Below are positions 34,101-43,920 of a stretch of 64,000 nucleotides of DNA, piece by piece; position 1 is the stretch's first letter, and each line of letters begins with the position of its first letter. The stretch is taken from NCBI GenBank assembly GCA_028868515.1, contig JAGWUI010000005.1, positions 1 to 64,000 on the forward strand. Direction: 5' to 3'. Under the pieces are notes generated by a model. The model did no database searches and was not told where the DNA came from. It was given only the letters and a program-made list of their open reading frames with translations. Made by a program: the position numbers and the translations under genes. Source of the DNA: Gammaproteobacteria bacterium. GTDB lineage: Bacteria > Pseudomonadota > Gammaproteobacteria > Pseudomonadales > Moraxellaceae.

Positions 34101-34817
34101 TTATGTCTGACTATGTTCAATCAAATCTTGATCAATCATTGCAAGTGTCTGGCGAATTAAAGCAACACTTGGTTTGCGGCGCTGTGCTTCAAATAATGGT
34201 TTAAGTTTTGCGAGAGTTTTCAGCATTAAGCCCGGACGATGTGAGCCATGCTCAATCAGATGTTCTGTAATGACAGGATCAAAATGCCAACCATTTCGCT
34301 TCAACACTGCGGACAATAGCGCGCGCCGATCCTCTATGTTCTCGCCTGCTGGCAATCCGAAGCTCGCCGCTTGTGCTAGCCTTGATTGCAAATCAGGTAA
34401 TCCGATTGGTAAATGCGTTGCTGGGCTACGTGCAACAAAAACTAACTGACGTTGTTCGCTACGATTAATCAAATGATAAATCGCCTCTTCCCAATGTGGC
34501 ATTCCAACAATTGCATCCAAATCATCAAGCGCCACCAAATCAAACGATTCAAGTGCCTGCAAGACTTCTACTGGAGCATTGACAAGTTCAATCAACGACA
34601 CTTGTATCGCTGTATGCCCCATATCCAAATAGGATTCACACAAGGCTGAAAGAAGATGCGTTTTTCCTGTATCTGCAACACCATGAATGAAACAACGTGA
34701 TAATAACCCAACATGCAGCTGACGCATCGCATCAATGACGCCAGCCCAACCTGGCCCAGCAAAATCACTAATCCGCGCATCGGAACGTACATCTATTGCA
34801 AGATTCAATTGACGCAT
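34101..34817 (-). CDS. hda: DnaA regulatory inactivator Hda
   Basis: A 238-residue AAA+ protein related to DnaA. With the sliding clamp it stimulates hydrolysis of DnaA-bound ATP and limits re-initiation of replication. Visible features: N-terminal clamp-binding-like stretch (RQLNLAIDV), a Walker A loop HGVADTGKTHLL, Walker B LVALDDLDAI, and the sensor/arginine region LPDLQSRLAQAASF, followed by a helical lid. Length is as for Hda (233 residues in Escherichia coli). It is 61 nt downstream of the permease gene on the same strand; a perM-hda type arrangement is common in gammaproteobacteria. Confidence 0.92.
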   Translation of the reverse strand: MRQLNLAIDVRSDARISDFAGPGWAGVIDAMRQLHVGLLSRCFIHGVADTGKTHLLSALCESYLDMGHTAIQVSLIELVNAPVEVLQALESFDLVALDDLDAIVGMPHWEEAIYHLINRSEQRQLVFVARSPATHLPIGLPDLQSRLAQAASFGLPAGENIEDRRALLSAVLKRNGWHFDPVITEHLIEHGSHRPGLMLKTLAKLKPLFEAQRRKPSVALIRQTLAMIDQDLIEHSQT

Positions 34818-34878
34818 CTAGTCTTTCCGCTGCGAATCATAAGGCATTACAAGGAGGTTTTGAGTCATATCTAAAACG

Positions 34879-36111
34879 TCATGAGTTACTTTTAGTTGCA
34901 TCTGTATCTTGAGAAGACTTCTCTGTAAGCCCTGACGTGATGCTAGAACTTTGGTTATCGTTTTCTCGAAGGTGTAGATCATAACTCACAGTAGAGGGTT
35001 CAGTAAAACTATCTGCAACTAAGACATTGCTCTCGAACAAATAAAAATCACTTTGATGATAAAAATCATTAATATGTCGGAACAGTACAACCAACAAAGC
35101 AGCCACAGGCAAAGCAACCAGCATTCCTGCAATTCCGCCTAACTGTGCACCGGCCAATACAGCAAAGATCACAGCGACAGGAGACAGACCAATTCTGTCA
35201 CCCAGCAAGAAAGGCTGCAAAATATAACCTTCTATGACTTGTCCAATCATAAATACAATGATGACAAACGTTAAATGTTGCCAGACGATTCCATATTGGA
35301 ACAAACACGCCATAAGTGCCGACACTAACCCTACGGTAAAACCCATATAAGGAATAATACTCAGTAATCCCGCAGCAATTCCGATAATCAAACCCACTGA
35401 AATTCCGATAAGCTGCAAACCAACGGCATAAACAACCCCAAGCAAGATCATGACAAGAAGTTGCCCTTTTACGAAAGCACCTAAAACCGCATCACACTCG
35501 CGCAAAATTTCCATCGTTTTTGGCTCGGCACGCCGAGGGATAAGGCTATGAAACCGCGCAAGCATTTCCTGCCAATCTAACAAAAAATAAAATGCCACGA
35601 CGGGAACTAACACCGCCAAACTCAACAGACTGATGATATTCATCCCTGATTGCGCCAAACGCGCAATCATTTCTTGAGTATTATCGAGACTATAATTAGA
35701 TTGCAGATACGATGTCAGCCAAGTCGTGACGACATTGAGACTGATGCGGTTTGTCTCAATATGAAATTGATGTTGCAACCACGGACGGAGCGTAAGATTA
35801 ATCCACTGAATTGCATTTGGAATATTCGCACGCGCATAGAGCACCTGCTCCCAGACTAGAGGAACAAGAAACCATAGAATAACAACTAAAGACACCATAA
35901 TCGTCAGAAAAACAACTGAAATCGCCAGCCAGCGCGGAATGTGTCCTCGTCTGGTTAAAGACTCAACAAGTGGATTGAACAGGTACGCAATAATAATCGC
36001 TGCAAAAAATGGCATTAAAATAGGCAGCAATTGTTCTAATACCCAGAATAAAGCGTACAACGCACCAGCGATGCAAAATAACGACAAACCTCGACGCACA
36101 AAAACATCCAT
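34879..36111 (-). CDS. AI-2E/PerM family permease
   Basis: A 410-residue inner-membrane protein of the UPF0118/DUF20 (AI-2E transporter) family with about eight hydrophobic helices. It shows the family cores FFAAIIIAYLFNPLVESLTRR and GLLSIIPYMGFTVGLVSALM and ends in a hydrophilic tail of about 50 residues rich in Ser, Asp and Asn. The family includes sodium/proton antiporters and exporters, so AI-2 transport should not be assumed. Located immediately upstream of hda on the same strand, with purM divergent beyond it; perM-like genes sit beside purM in other gammaproteobacteria. Confidence 0.9.
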   Translation of the reverse strand: MDVFVRRGLSLFCIAGALYALFWVLEQLLPILMPFFAAIIIAYLFNPLVESLTRRGHIPRWLAISVVFLTIMVSLVVILWFLVPLVWEQVLYARANIPNAIQWINLTLRPWLQHQFHIETNRISLNVVTTWLTSYLQSNYSLDNTQEMIARLAQSGMNIISLLSLAVLVPVVAFYFLLDWQEMLARFHSLIPRRAEPKTMEILRECDAVLGAFVKGQLLVMILLGVVYAVGLQLIGISVGLIIGIAAGLLSIIPYMGFTVGLVSALMACLFQYGIVWQHLTFVIIVFMIGQVIEGYILQPFLLGDRIGLSPVAVIFAVLAGAQLGGIAGMLVALPVAALLVVLFRHINDFYHQSDFYLFESNVLVADSFTEPSTVSYDLHLRENDNQSSSITSGLTEKSSQDTDATKSNS

Positions 36112-36518
36112 CTCAGGATCCTCGCCTTGTATTCACGATGTCTTTAATTTTTCTGAAATTTAAATGATTTTCTTGTGACTTAAAGAACCAACCTACAATC
36201 GAATAAGTTAGCTCCATAAAACCAGCATCCAATCTTCGACAGAACTCTAACATTAGATTGCAAATATCATCCGTTATTTTTTGATAAATATCGAAAGATT
36301 TTTATTTGAATGTAAATCCAAGTTTTTGATCAATACAGCAAATTCATCATTACGAACTCAATAAACCACACATCAAAGAACAAAATATTCGTAACATGTA
36401 ACGAAAAACCAAATACATCTGATCAAGTCCAGCAATTAACATGCAAAAAATACGACCAGATGCCGCAATTAAAGTCATATTCACAGTATAATTGCCGCGC
36501 TTACGCGGAGAGCTTTCT
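36112..36518. other. intergenic region between permease and purM
   Basis: About 400 nt between divergent genes, AT-rich. Holds a TATAAT at 36487-36492 and the leader hairpin at 36494-36507 in front of purM. I find no PurR-type palindrome. Confidence 0.55.
36487..36492 (+). promoter_or_regulatory. -10 TATAAT of purM
   Basis: Consensus -10 hexamer 26 nt before the purM ATG. The -35 is poor. It is followed by a 5-bp hairpin CCGCG-CTTA-CGCGG at 36494-36507 that overlaps the ribosome site GGAGAG. Confidence 0.4.
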
Positions 36519-37613
36519 ATGACATCACCTACCCCTATTTTACCTCAAACCAATACCACAAACGGTTCCACCTCTTTGAGCTACAAAGATGCAGGGGTAG
36601 ATATTGAAGCTGGCGACCACCTAGTTGATCGTATTAAATCCGTAGCCAAACGTACCATGCGTCCAGAAGTATTAGGTGGTTTAGGCGGTTTTGGCGCACT
36701 TTGTCGTATCCCAAAAGGCTATAACGAACCTGTTCTCGTATCTGGTACAGATGGTGTAGGTACAAAATTACGCCTTGCTTTGCAACTAAATCGTCATGAC
36801 ACGATCGGCATCGACTTAGTTGCAATGTGCGTCAACGACTTACTTGTCTGTGGCGCAGAACCATTATTTTTCTTAGATTATTATGCAACTGGACATTTAA
36901 ATGTTGATGTTGCTGCAAATGTCGTCACAGGCATTGGCGAAGGCTGTTTACAAGCTGGATGTGCATTGGTTGGCGGTGAAACTGCTGAAATGCCTGGCAT
37001 GTACGAAGGCGAAGACTACGATCTCGCAGGATTCTCTGTTGGTGTGGTTGAACACGACAAGATCATTGATGGCAAAAAAGTCCAAGCTGGCGACGTCCTC
37101 ATCGGTCTTGCTTCAAGTGGCGCGCACTCCAATGGCTACTCACTAGTTCGTAAAATTATCGAACATAGCGGCGCATCACTCGACGAATTAGTTGATGGTA
37201 AGCCGCTTGCGGATGTCGTCATGGTGCCAACCAAGATTTATGTCAAAAACATCCTGCAACTGGCAAAAAATGTTGATATTCACGCGATGGCGCATATCAC
37301 AGGTGGTGGTTTACCGGGCAATCTACCACGCGTATTACCAAATGGCACACGCGCAGTAGTGAATACCAAATCATGGCAATGGCCTGCACTGTTCAACTGG
37401 CTACAACAAAAAGGCAATGTTGATACCTATGAAATGTATCGCACCTTTAACTGTGGTGTGGGAATGGTGGTCGTAGTTGCAGCAGCAGATGCTCAAACCG
37501 CAATTGATCAACTCACTGCAGCAGGTGAAACTGCTTGGATTATGGGTCAGATTGAAGCGGATGCAGCAGCAACGCTTGATGCTGATGATCAAGTACGAGT
37601 GAACTTGATTTGA
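36519..37613 (+). CDS. purM: phosphoribosylformylglycinamidine cyclo-ligase
   Basis: AIR synthetase, fifth step of purine synthesis, ATP-dependent. From ATG 36519 it has 364 residues; GGAG lies about 10 nt upstream and the frame extends 9 residues further back without a ribosome site. Family motifs: [76 protein letters not shown] and [13 protein letters not shown]. purN begins inside its stop codon (TTGA overlap), so PurM and PurN are translationally coupled. Confidence 0.97.
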   Translation: MTSPTPILPQTNTTNGSTSLSYKDAGVDIEAGDHLVDRIKSVAKRTMRPEVLGGLGGFGALCRIPKGYNEPVLVSGTDGVGTKLRLALQLNRHDTIGIDLVAMCVNDLLVCGAEPLFFLDYYATGHLNVDVAANVVTGIGEGCLQAGCALVGGETAEMPGMYEGEDYDLAGFSVGVVEHDKIIDGKKVQAGDVLIGLASSGAHSNGYSLVRKIIEHSGASLDELVDGKPLADVVMVPTKIYVKNILQLAKNVDIHAMAHITGGGLPGNLPRVLPNGTRAVVNTKSWQWPALFNWLQQKGNVDTYEMYRTFNCGVGMVVVVAAADAQTAIDQLTAAGETAWIMGQIEADAAATLDADDQVRVNLI

Positions 37614-38248
37614 TCAGAATCGTTGTTCTTGTTTCAGGTGATGGCAGCAATCTGCAAGCACTAATCGACGCGACTCAGTCTGGTCGAATTCGTGCGCAGA
37701 TTGTTGGTGTGATTTGTAATGTACCTCACGCGTATGCACTTGAGCGGGCGCGCCTAGCAGGCATTCCTACTCAAGTTGTTGATCATCGCCAATTTGCTGA
37801 TCGTGCTAGTTTTGAAACTGAAGTCAGTAATGTGATCCAAGAATGGAAAGGTGAACTGATTCTTTTAGCTGGCTTTATGCGTGTACTGACCCCCGCTTTT
37901 GTAAATCGCTATAGCGGTCAAATGATTAACATCCATCCTTCTCTCTTACCTGCTTATCGCGGATTACATACTCATGCGCGTGTATTAGCAACTGGCGATC
38001 GGATGCACGGTTGTTCAATTCACTTTGTGACATCCGATTTAGATGCTGGAACAGTTATTGCACAAGCAGTTACTAATGTGCTGCCAACCGATGACCTCCC
38101 AACACTTACCCAAAAAGTGCATAAATTAGAACACTATATCTATCCACTCGTTGTTTCATGGATTGCAGCAGGTCGTATTGCATTGCTGGGCAACAAAGTC
38201 TATCTGGACGGACAAGAGTTACAGAGTCCGATTAGTATTTATCAGTAA
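37610..38248 (+). CDS. purN: phosphoribosylglycinamide formyltransferase 1
   Basis: Third step of purine synthesis, formyl transfer from 10-formyl-THF. The 212-residue protein starts at a TTG that overlaps the purM stop; [15 protein letters not shown] is the usual PurN start, and no ATG lies near it. The catalytic region [38 protein letters not shown] contains Asn, His and the downstream [15 protein letters not shown] Asp. Length is normal. The unusual start codon and coupling suggest low or balanced expression relative to purM. Confidence 0.95.
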   Translation: MIRIVVLVSGDGSNLQALIDATQSGRIRAQIVGVICNVPHAYALERARLAGIPTQVVDHRQFADRASFETEVSNVIQEWKGELILLAGFMRVLTPAFVNRYSGQMINIHPSLLPAYRGLHTHARVLATGDRMHGCSIHFVTSDLDAGTVIAQAVTNVLPTDDLPTLTQKVHKLEHYIYPLVVSWIAAGRIALLGNKVYLDGQELQSPISIYQ

Positions 38249-38292
38249 TTCTTAAAGTCAAAAACCATAGTAGGTTTTTCAACACAAACCAT

Positions 38293-38393
38293 GACACAGC
38301 AAGAACACTGAGTTTGTCGAAGTGTGGTTTTGTATCGCTGCACATTTCGACATGCTCAATGCAAGCATTTCGATACTTCGACTGGCTCAGTAA
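38293..38393. repeat. REP-like hairpin repeat, copy 3
   Basis: Arms CACTGAGTTTGTCGAAGTGTG at about 38306 and TGCACATTTCGACATGCTCAATG at about 38339, then a third unit TACTTCGACTGGCTCAGTAA at 38374. Related to copies at the window start. It lies in the 294-nt gap upstream of ggt and shows that the longer open frame back to 38324 is not coding. Confidence 0.75.
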
Positions 38394-38542
38394 CCGCATA
38401 CTCAATGAGCTATATTGCTTTAGATTTCATTGTAAATATCATTCCAGAACACACTAAACTCCCTTTTCTTTCATCTTGCCATTTGATCTCTAGCACTTTT
38501 AAAGCTATCGTCAAGCACATCAATTCAATGACTTTGATGCTC

Positions 38543-40240
38543 ATGAAAAAGCTGCTTGTTACCTCTGTCTTCCTTTGTCTGTATTCAATCAGCCACGCCG
38601 ATGTGACTGCGCCAGCACCAGAAGCAAGCAGTGGGTTACATGAAACAAAAACGGTCATCACCAAACGTGGCGTTTGCGTCACCGCTCATCCTCTCGCCAC
38701 ACAAGCTTGTCAGCAGATCTTAAATCAAGGTGGAACTGCCGCTGATGGTGCGATTGCTGCGGCATGGATGCTGGGTTTAGTTGAACCACAATCGTCTGGT
38801 TTGGGTGGTGGTGGTTATTTGGTTTATTTCGATGGACATAAAACTGTCTCACTGGATGGACGTGAAACTGCGCCCAAATCAGCAAAAGAAAATCGCTTCC
38901 TCGATGAACAAGGTGCACCATTGCCATTTCGCAAAGCGGTAACAAACGGGCTTTCTGTAGGCACACCAGGAATGGTCAAACTGATGCAGCAGATTTCGCA
39001 TCGTTTTGGCAAACTGCCTTGGCAAATGACTTTTAAACCTGCAATTCAGACCGCACAGCAGGGTTTTAAAATTACTCCTCGTCTAAATCAATTGCTCACC
39101 GTTGACCCTAGTCTTCGTCAATCTAATGCCGCCTCAATTTTTTACCCAGATGGACAGCCGTTGGCTGTGGGAACGCTTTATAAAAACCCTGCTTATGCCC
39201 AAACACTCAGTAAGTTAAGCAAACACGGCGCTGATTATTTTTATAACGACCATCAAATCAGAGCCGCTATTCTCGCTGCTGCTAATGCACAAGGTAGCGA
39301 CCTAAAAAGTTCAGATTTCACTAGCTACCAAGTCGTTACAAGTAACGCTTTATGTAAATCAATTACACTCTATCAAGTCTGTAGCGTCGCGCCTTCATCT
39401 TCAGGCGGTATTACACTGCTACAAATTTTGAGTATGTTGCAAGGCACTTTGCCCAGCGATCCAATTGTCGCAGCAACTTATTTGACCAATGCCTCACGCC
39501 TCGCCTTTGCTGATCGCGATGAGTATTTGGCTGATCCTGCATTTAAGAAGATTCCTGTTAATCAGCTTTTAGATGATAACTATCTGCAACAACGTGGCAA
39601 GTTAGCGCAAGGCGATCACCTTAACCAAGTCAGTGCAGGTTTAGGCGCATATCATCCATCTTTAGCTGGCGTAGATGCGCCAAATACCAGTCACATCAGT
39701 GTGGTGGATTCACAAGGTCGTGCAGCCAGCATGACGCTGTCGATTGAAAGTGCATTTGGTTCAAATATCTGGGTCAAAGAAGGAGGTTTTTTCCTCAATA
39801 ATGAATTGACTGACTTTTCTTTTTCACCGACGAATAAAGGTGTTTTAGTTGCCAATCGTGTTGAAGGTGGCAAACGTCCACGTTCGAGTATGACACCTAC
39901 AATTTTACTGAATGCTAAAGGCACGCAAGTACAAGGTGTACTCGGTTCACCAGGAGGTAGTCAGATTATTGGCTATGTGGCGCAGGCGATTTTGGATTTA
40001 TTAGATGGCAAGACTGTGCAGCAGACGTTAGATACACCACATATTCTGCGTCGTGGTGATAGTACGGAGCTAGAGCAAGGTCGTTTTGATAATGACTTTA
40101 AGCAAGCGCTGATTAAGGCTGGTCATACGATTAAGGAAGGTGAGATGACGAGTGGGCTGGCGATTATTTGGCGGACTAAAGATGGTTTAGTTGCGGGGGC
40201 TGATCCGAGGCGTGAAGGGATTGCGTTGGGGTCAAAATAA
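38543..40240 (+). CDS. ggt: gamma-glutamyltranspeptidase
   Basis: A periplasmic N-terminal nucleophile hydrolase that cleaves the gamma-glutamyl bond of glutathione. From ATG 38543 it has a signal peptide (KKLLVTSVFLCLYSISHA) and 565 residues. The open frame extends to 38324, but that part lies over a REP-like repeat. Family features: RGVCVTAHPLATQA, GGTAADGAIAAAWMLG, GGGGYLVYFDG and SLDGRETAP in the large subunit; the autocleavage threonine in DAPNTSHISVVD, then GSNIWVKEGGFFLNNELTDF and RPRSSMTPTI in the small subunit. No strong ribosome site marks the start, so an ATG at 38528 is possible. Single gene with no matched neighbour. Confidence 0.95.
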   Translation: MKKLLVTSVFLCLYSISHADVTAPAPEASSGLHETKTVITKRGVCVTAHPLATQACQQILNQGGTAADGAIAAAWMLGLVEPQSSGLGGGGYLVYFDGHKTVSLDGRETAPKSAKENRFLDEQGAPLPFRKAVTNGLSVGTPGMVKLMQQISHRFGKLPWQMTFKPAIQTAQQGFKITPRLNQLLTVDPSLRQSNAASIFYPDGQPLAVGTLYKNPAYAQTLSKLSKHGADYFYNDHQIRAAILAAANAQGSDLKSSDFTSYQVVTSNALCKSITLYQVCSVAPSSSGGITLLQILSMLQGTLPSDPIVAATYLTNASRLAFADRDEYLADPAFKKIPVNQLLDDNYLQQRGKLAQGDHLNQVSAGLGAYHPSLAGVDAPNTSHISVVDSQGRAASMTLSIESAFGSNIWVKEGGFFLNNELTDFSFSPTNKGVLVANRVEGGKRPRSSMTPTILLNAKGTQVQGVLGSPGGSQIIGYVAQAILDLLDGKTVQQTLDTPHILRRGDSTELEQGRFDNDFKQALIKAGHTIKEGEMTSGLAIIWRTKDGLVAGADPRREGIALGSK

Positions 40241-40326
40241 TTTAAAGTGAGTAGGAAGACGTAATAAAACTACCCCATATTGGGATACTATTAGTTTATT
40301 TTTCAAATCAAGTATTAGAAATAAAT

Positions 40327-41451
40327 ATGGCAATACAAACTTTAATTGAAAATCTGTTATTTGAAGAAGAAGGGAGCGCTCTTGACTTCAAAAGTGAACA
40401 ATATCGATTCTCTGGAGCTACTCCTGAAGATAAGTCGGAACTTTTAAAAGATGTATTGGCATTTGCAAATAGCTGGCGTAGGACAGATGCTTATATCCTT
40501 ATTGGTGTAAAAGAAGTAAAAGGTGGAAGATCCGAAGTTCTTGGAATTCATGATCATCTCGATGATGCTCAACTTCAGCAGTTTATCAACTCAAAGACCC
40601 AGCGGCCTATAGAATTCTCCTATAAAACAATCCCTTTCGAAAGCACTCAAATAGGTGTCATTCATATACCTATTCAACGCAAACCAATTTATATAAAAAA
40701 AGATTTTGGAAAGATTCAAAAAGATACTGTTTACATTCGGAGAGGCTCATCAACAGCTATAGCATCAATTGATGAAGTCTCGACAATGGGAGCTGAAACT
40801 AGCCCTATCAATGAAATTCTTGCCCTTGAAGCGTACTTAATATCTGGCGAGCATGACGAAGTTATAGAAAAACAAATTAAGTGCAAGGTAGTTAATGCGA
40901 GTATTCCTAGTGACAAAGATTTTCCAGATTATGGGGTTGAATACATAACAATGGGAGGTAGGTCCATTCCCCTTGGCAACATATCTGGCTATGATAAAAA
41001 CTATACGCGAAAACTAGCAAAGTACATGCAAGCGCACAGTAGAGTTGCATCGCTTAAAATAGGAATTAAGAATTTAAGTTCAATTTCCGCAAGAGATGTA
41101 AAAATCACTTTCCATTTGCCTAATGAAAAAAATGAATCAATTGCTTGTACTCGTAATGATTTACCAAGCTTTCCAGAGCGCACTTCTCTTTTAAACTTGC
41201 CTTCTTTTAGGACAACAAATAATGTAAAAGTGAAACAGACTCCTCAAGGGTGGCAGATAACCTGCTTTCTTGGAAAAATACAACCAAAGGATATTACTCT
41301 GAGTGACTGTTTCTGCCTCGGTGTTACCTCCTCGAAATCTTTAAACATAGATGCCGAAATATTCTCAGATGACCTTCCTGAGCCTATAAAGCAACAATTG
41401 CATATCGATTTTGAAGTAGAACAGCGTATTTACTCAGTTGATGATTTTTAA
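40327..41451 (+). CDS. AlbA_2 (Schlafen-like) ATP-binding domain protein
   Basis: The 374-residue protein begins with an AlbA_2 domain (residues 8-150): EGSALDFKSEQYRF, KDVLAFANSW, YILIGVKE, IPFESTQIGVIHIPIQRKPIYI and YIRRGSSTAIAS. The C-terminal half (150-374) has no family I recognise and includes an Ig-like or beta-rich segment. AlbA_2 proteins occur as regulators, in antiphage and mobile-element contexts. This gene sits alone between ggt and ilvA, core genes, with a more AT-rich and less biased codon use than its neighbours, which suggests acquisition. Function is not assigned. Confidence 0.75.
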   Translation: MAIQTLIENLLFEEEGSALDFKSEQYRFSGATPEDKSELLKDVLAFANSWRRTDAYILIGVKEVKGGRSEVLGIHDHLDDAQLQQFINSKTQRPIEFSYKTIPFESTQIGVIHIPIQRKPIYIKKDFGKIQKDTVYIRRGSSTAIASIDEVSTMGAETSPINEILALEAYLISGEHDEVIEKQIKCKVVNASIPSDKDFPDYGVEYITMGGRSIPLGNISGYDKNYTRKLAKYMQAHSRVASLKIGIKNLSSISARDVKITFHLPNEKNESIACTRNDLPSFPERTSLLNLPSFRTTNNVKVKQTPQGWQITCFLGKIQPKDITLSDCFCLGVTSSKSLNIDAEIFSDDLPEPIKQQLHIDFEVEQRIYSVDDF

Positions 41452-41576
41452 ATCATCAAGATAAAATTTTTAATCAAAAGCCATCCTTTGCAATTTAGCT
41501 TAGAAGCCACCCAATCCAAAACAAAATCAGTCTACAATAGCGGACTGATTTAACTCATTCAAAAAACAGGTTTGAC

Positions 41577-43112
41577 ATGCTGGCACACTGGGTAAGACGC
41601 ATCCTCCAAGCAACCGTCTATGACGTTGCAATCGAATCACCGCTCGACAAAGCACCAAGGCTTTCCTCACGTTTCAACAACAACATTCTGCTGAAGCGCG
41701 AAGACTTGCAGCCGGTATTCTCATTTAAATTGCGTGGCGCCTATAACCGAATTAGTCAGCTTAGCGCAGCAGAACGTGCACGTGGCGTCATTACCGCTTC
41801 AGCGGGCAACCATGCCCAAGGCGTCGCATACTCAGGCCAGAAACTTGGCATCGACACGCTCATCGTCATGCCACAAACCACACCTGAAATTAAAGTCAGC
41901 GCAGTCAAACGACTCGGCGGCACAGTTGCCCTGCATGGTGATAATTTTGATGCCGCGTATCGCTACGCCCTGCTCCGCGCCGAACAAGAAAACCGCGTTT
42001 ATATTCCACCATTTGACGATGAACTCGTCATTGCTGGTCAAGGCACGATTGCAATGGAACTCGTCCGCCAGTGCCGTGACTTGGACTATGTCTTTGTTGC
42101 AGTCGGTGGCGGCGGTCTGATTGCTGGTGTTGCGGCATTTCTCGGTGAAGTCGCACCACATGTCAAAGTTATTGCCGTCGAATCTGATGAATCAGCATGT
42201 CTCAAACTCGCTTACGAAACCGGTGAGCGTTCAGTGCTGCCGCAAGTTGGATTGTTTGCTGATGGCGTAGCTGTAGCACAGATTGGCGAATTGCCATTTG
42301 AAGTGGTGCAACTGCCTAAATCAGATGGTTCAGGCCCAATCGTCGAGCCAGAAGTTGTTACATGTAGCACAGATGAAATTTGTGCCGCAGTGAAAGATGT
42401 ATTTGAAGAAAACCGCAGTATTGTTGAACCTGCAGGCGCACTTGCTGTAGCTGGTATGAAGAAATTCATTGAGCAAACAGGCATTACCAACAAAAACATG
42501 GCGGCAATTGTCTGCGGTGCAAACATGAACTTTGATCGCCTCCGTTATATCTCTGAACGCACAGAGCTTGGCGAAGGTCGTGAAGCAATTTATGCAGTAA
42601 ACATCCCTGAACGTACTGGCGCATTCTTAGAATTCTGTCGTGCGCTACAAGGACGCGCGATCACTGAATTTAACTATCGCTATAACGGCAATGCCCTCGC
42701 CCAAGTCTTTGTAGGGATTAGCCTAAAAAGCGGCGCAGTCGAACGCAAAGAAATTCATGATCTTCTGACCAATAAGCAATATATTGTCGATGACTTATCT
42801 GATGATGAAATTGCAAAATTGCATATTCGCCATCTGATCGGCGGTCATGCGGGTCTTTCTGATGAGCGTTTATTTCGCTACGAGTTTCCAGAACGCCCAA
42901 GCGCGCTGTTGTCGTTCTTAGAGAAGCTTGGACAGGATTTTAATATTTCCTTGTTCCATTACCGTAATCACGGCGCGGCAAATGGTAGCGTTCTGGTTGG
43001 TTTGCAAACAGGTGATTTCTCAGAAGAACAGCTCATTCAACGTCTGGATGCAATCGGTTATCCATATAGCGACATCACCGATAATGTCGGTTATCGGTTG
43101 TTCTTGAAGTAA
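41577..43112 (+). CDS. ilvA: threonine ammonia-lyase, biosynthetic
   Basis: A PLP enzyme that makes 2-oxobutanoate from threonine, first step of isoleucine synthesis. The 511 residues comprise the catalytic domain (KREDLQPVFSFKLRGAYN, with the PLP Lys; SAGNHAQGVAYSGQ; VAVGGGGLIAGVA) and two ACT-like regulatory domains (about 330-410 and 425-511), the feedback-sensitive biosynthetic form rather than the shorter degradative TdcB. Start ATG 41577 fits the family start length; an upstream AAACAGG could serve as a ribosome site. Followed by a repeat at 43127. Confidence 0.96.
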   Translation: MLAHWVRRILQATVYDVAIESPLDKAPRLSSRFNNNILLKREDLQPVFSFKLRGAYNRISQLSAAERARGVITASAGNHAQGVAYSGQKLGIDTLIVMPQTTPEIKVSAVKRLGGTVALHGDNFDAAYRYALLRAEQENRVYIPPFDDELVIAGQGTIAMELVRQCRDLDYVFVAVGGGGLIAGVAAFLGEVAPHVKVIAVESDESACLKLAYETGERSVLPQVGLFADGVAVAQIGELPFEVVQLPKSDGSGPIVEPEVVTCSTDEICAAVKDVFEENRSIVEPAGALAVAGMKKFIEQTGITNKNMAAIVCGANMNFDRLRYISERTELGEGREAIYAVNIPERTGAFLEFCRALQGRAITEFNYRYNGNALAQVFVGISLKSGAVERKEIHDLLTNKQYIVDDLSDDEIAKLHIRHLIGGHAGLSDERLFRYEFPERPSALLSFLEKLGQDFNISLFHYRNHGAANGSVLVGLQTGDFSEEQLIQRLDAIGYPYSDITDNVGYRLFLK

Positions 43113-43126
43113 ACAGAAAATCGAAA

Positions 43127-43238
43127 GCAAAATCCCTCCTAACCTCCCTTTTATAAAGGGAGGAACCTTCTAATTTTTACGCAGTAAAAATATTTTGTTC
43201 CCCCCCCCTTTAAGAAAGGAGGATTAGGGAGGATTTGC
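43127..43238. repeat. intergenic inverted-repeat element (CCTCC-type)
   Basis: Outer arms GCAAAATCCCTCCTAACC (43127) and, inverted, at about 43215-43238 (GCAAATCCTCCCTAATCC). An inner perfect 9-bp hairpin CCTCCCTTT-TAT-AAAGGGAGG sits at 43143-43163. Between them is a run of nine C. Similar AAATCC-CCT-type repeats are scattered in many genomes; this one lies between ilvA and slyD and has no coding content. Confidence 0.7.
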
Positions 43239-43349
43239 TTTATGACTTTAATTTCAACCAAACTGTTGCATTTTTATTCGCAAGTAAAGCGATTTTCATC
43301 AAAACCAGTTATCATACGCTCCTCTTTTAATTAGCTTGGATTGACTCGC

Positions 43350-43832
43350 ATGTCCACCATTCAAAATGATTCAGTAGTGAACTTTCACTACACTTTAACC
43401 AACGCAGCTGGTGATGTGCTCGACAAATCACAAGGCGAGCCATTGGCTTATCTGCATGGCGCACACAACATTGTTCCAGGTTTAGAAAATGCGCTGACTG
43501 GCAAACAAGTTGGCGATAAATTCAAAGTAACTGTTGAACCAGAAGAAGCTTACGGCGAATACCAAGCGGAAATGGTTCAAGAAGTTCCACGCAACATGTT
43601 CCAAGGCGTAGACGAAATCCAAGTCGGTATGCAATTCCAAGCACAAACCGATGACGGTGTACAAGTTGTGACTGTTAAAGATGTCACTCCAGAAATCGTC
43701 GTTGTCGATGCAAACCATCCTTTGGCTGGTCAAGCATTAACTTTTGAAGTTGAAATCACTGCAATTCGTGCAGCAACTAAAGAAGAACTGGAACACGGTC
43801 ATGTGCACGGTGCAGGTGGTCATCACCACTAA
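43350..43832 (+). CDS. slyD: FKBP-type peptidyl-prolyl isomerase (SlyD type)
   Basis: The 160-residue protein has the two-domain SlyD layout: FKBP part (FHYTLTNAAGDVLDKSQGEPLAYLHGAHNIVPGLENAL), inserted IF chaperone flap (YGEYQAEMVQEVPRNMF to VTVKDVTPEIVVVD), then NHPLAGQALTFEVEI. The His-rich tail (GHVHGAGGHHH) suits nickel or other metal binding, as in SlyD. Start ATG 43350 has a GGA 9 nt upstream; a TTG at 43341 is the alternative. It catalyses proline isomerization and acts as a folding helper in the cytoplasm. Followed by its terminator. Confidence 0.92.
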   Translation: MSTIQNDSVVNFHYTLTNAAGDVLDKSQGEPLAYLHGAHNIVPGLENALTGKQVGDKFKVTVEPEEAYGEYQAEMVQEVPRNMFQGVDEIQVGMQFQAQTDDGVQVVTVKDVTPEIVVVDANHPLAGQALTFEVEITAIRAATKEELEHGHVHGAGGHHH

Positions 43833-43851
43833 GTCATCAGTTCGCTGATAC

Positions 43852-43881
43852 AAAAAACCGCTGATTTTTCAGCGGTTTTTT
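43852..43881 (+). terminator. intrinsic terminator of slyD
   Basis: Stem AAAACCGCTGA / TCAGCGGTTTT with a T5 loop and T run, 20 nt after the stop. Confidence 0.9.
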
Positions 43882-43920
43882 ATTGAACTTTATTTATATC
43901 TATTGAATTAACAGCCGTAG

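Noticed and set aside
38324-38542. Longer N-terminus for gamma-glutamyltranspeptidase
   Set aside because: The extension runs over a REP-like repeat and puts 73 residues before the signal peptide.
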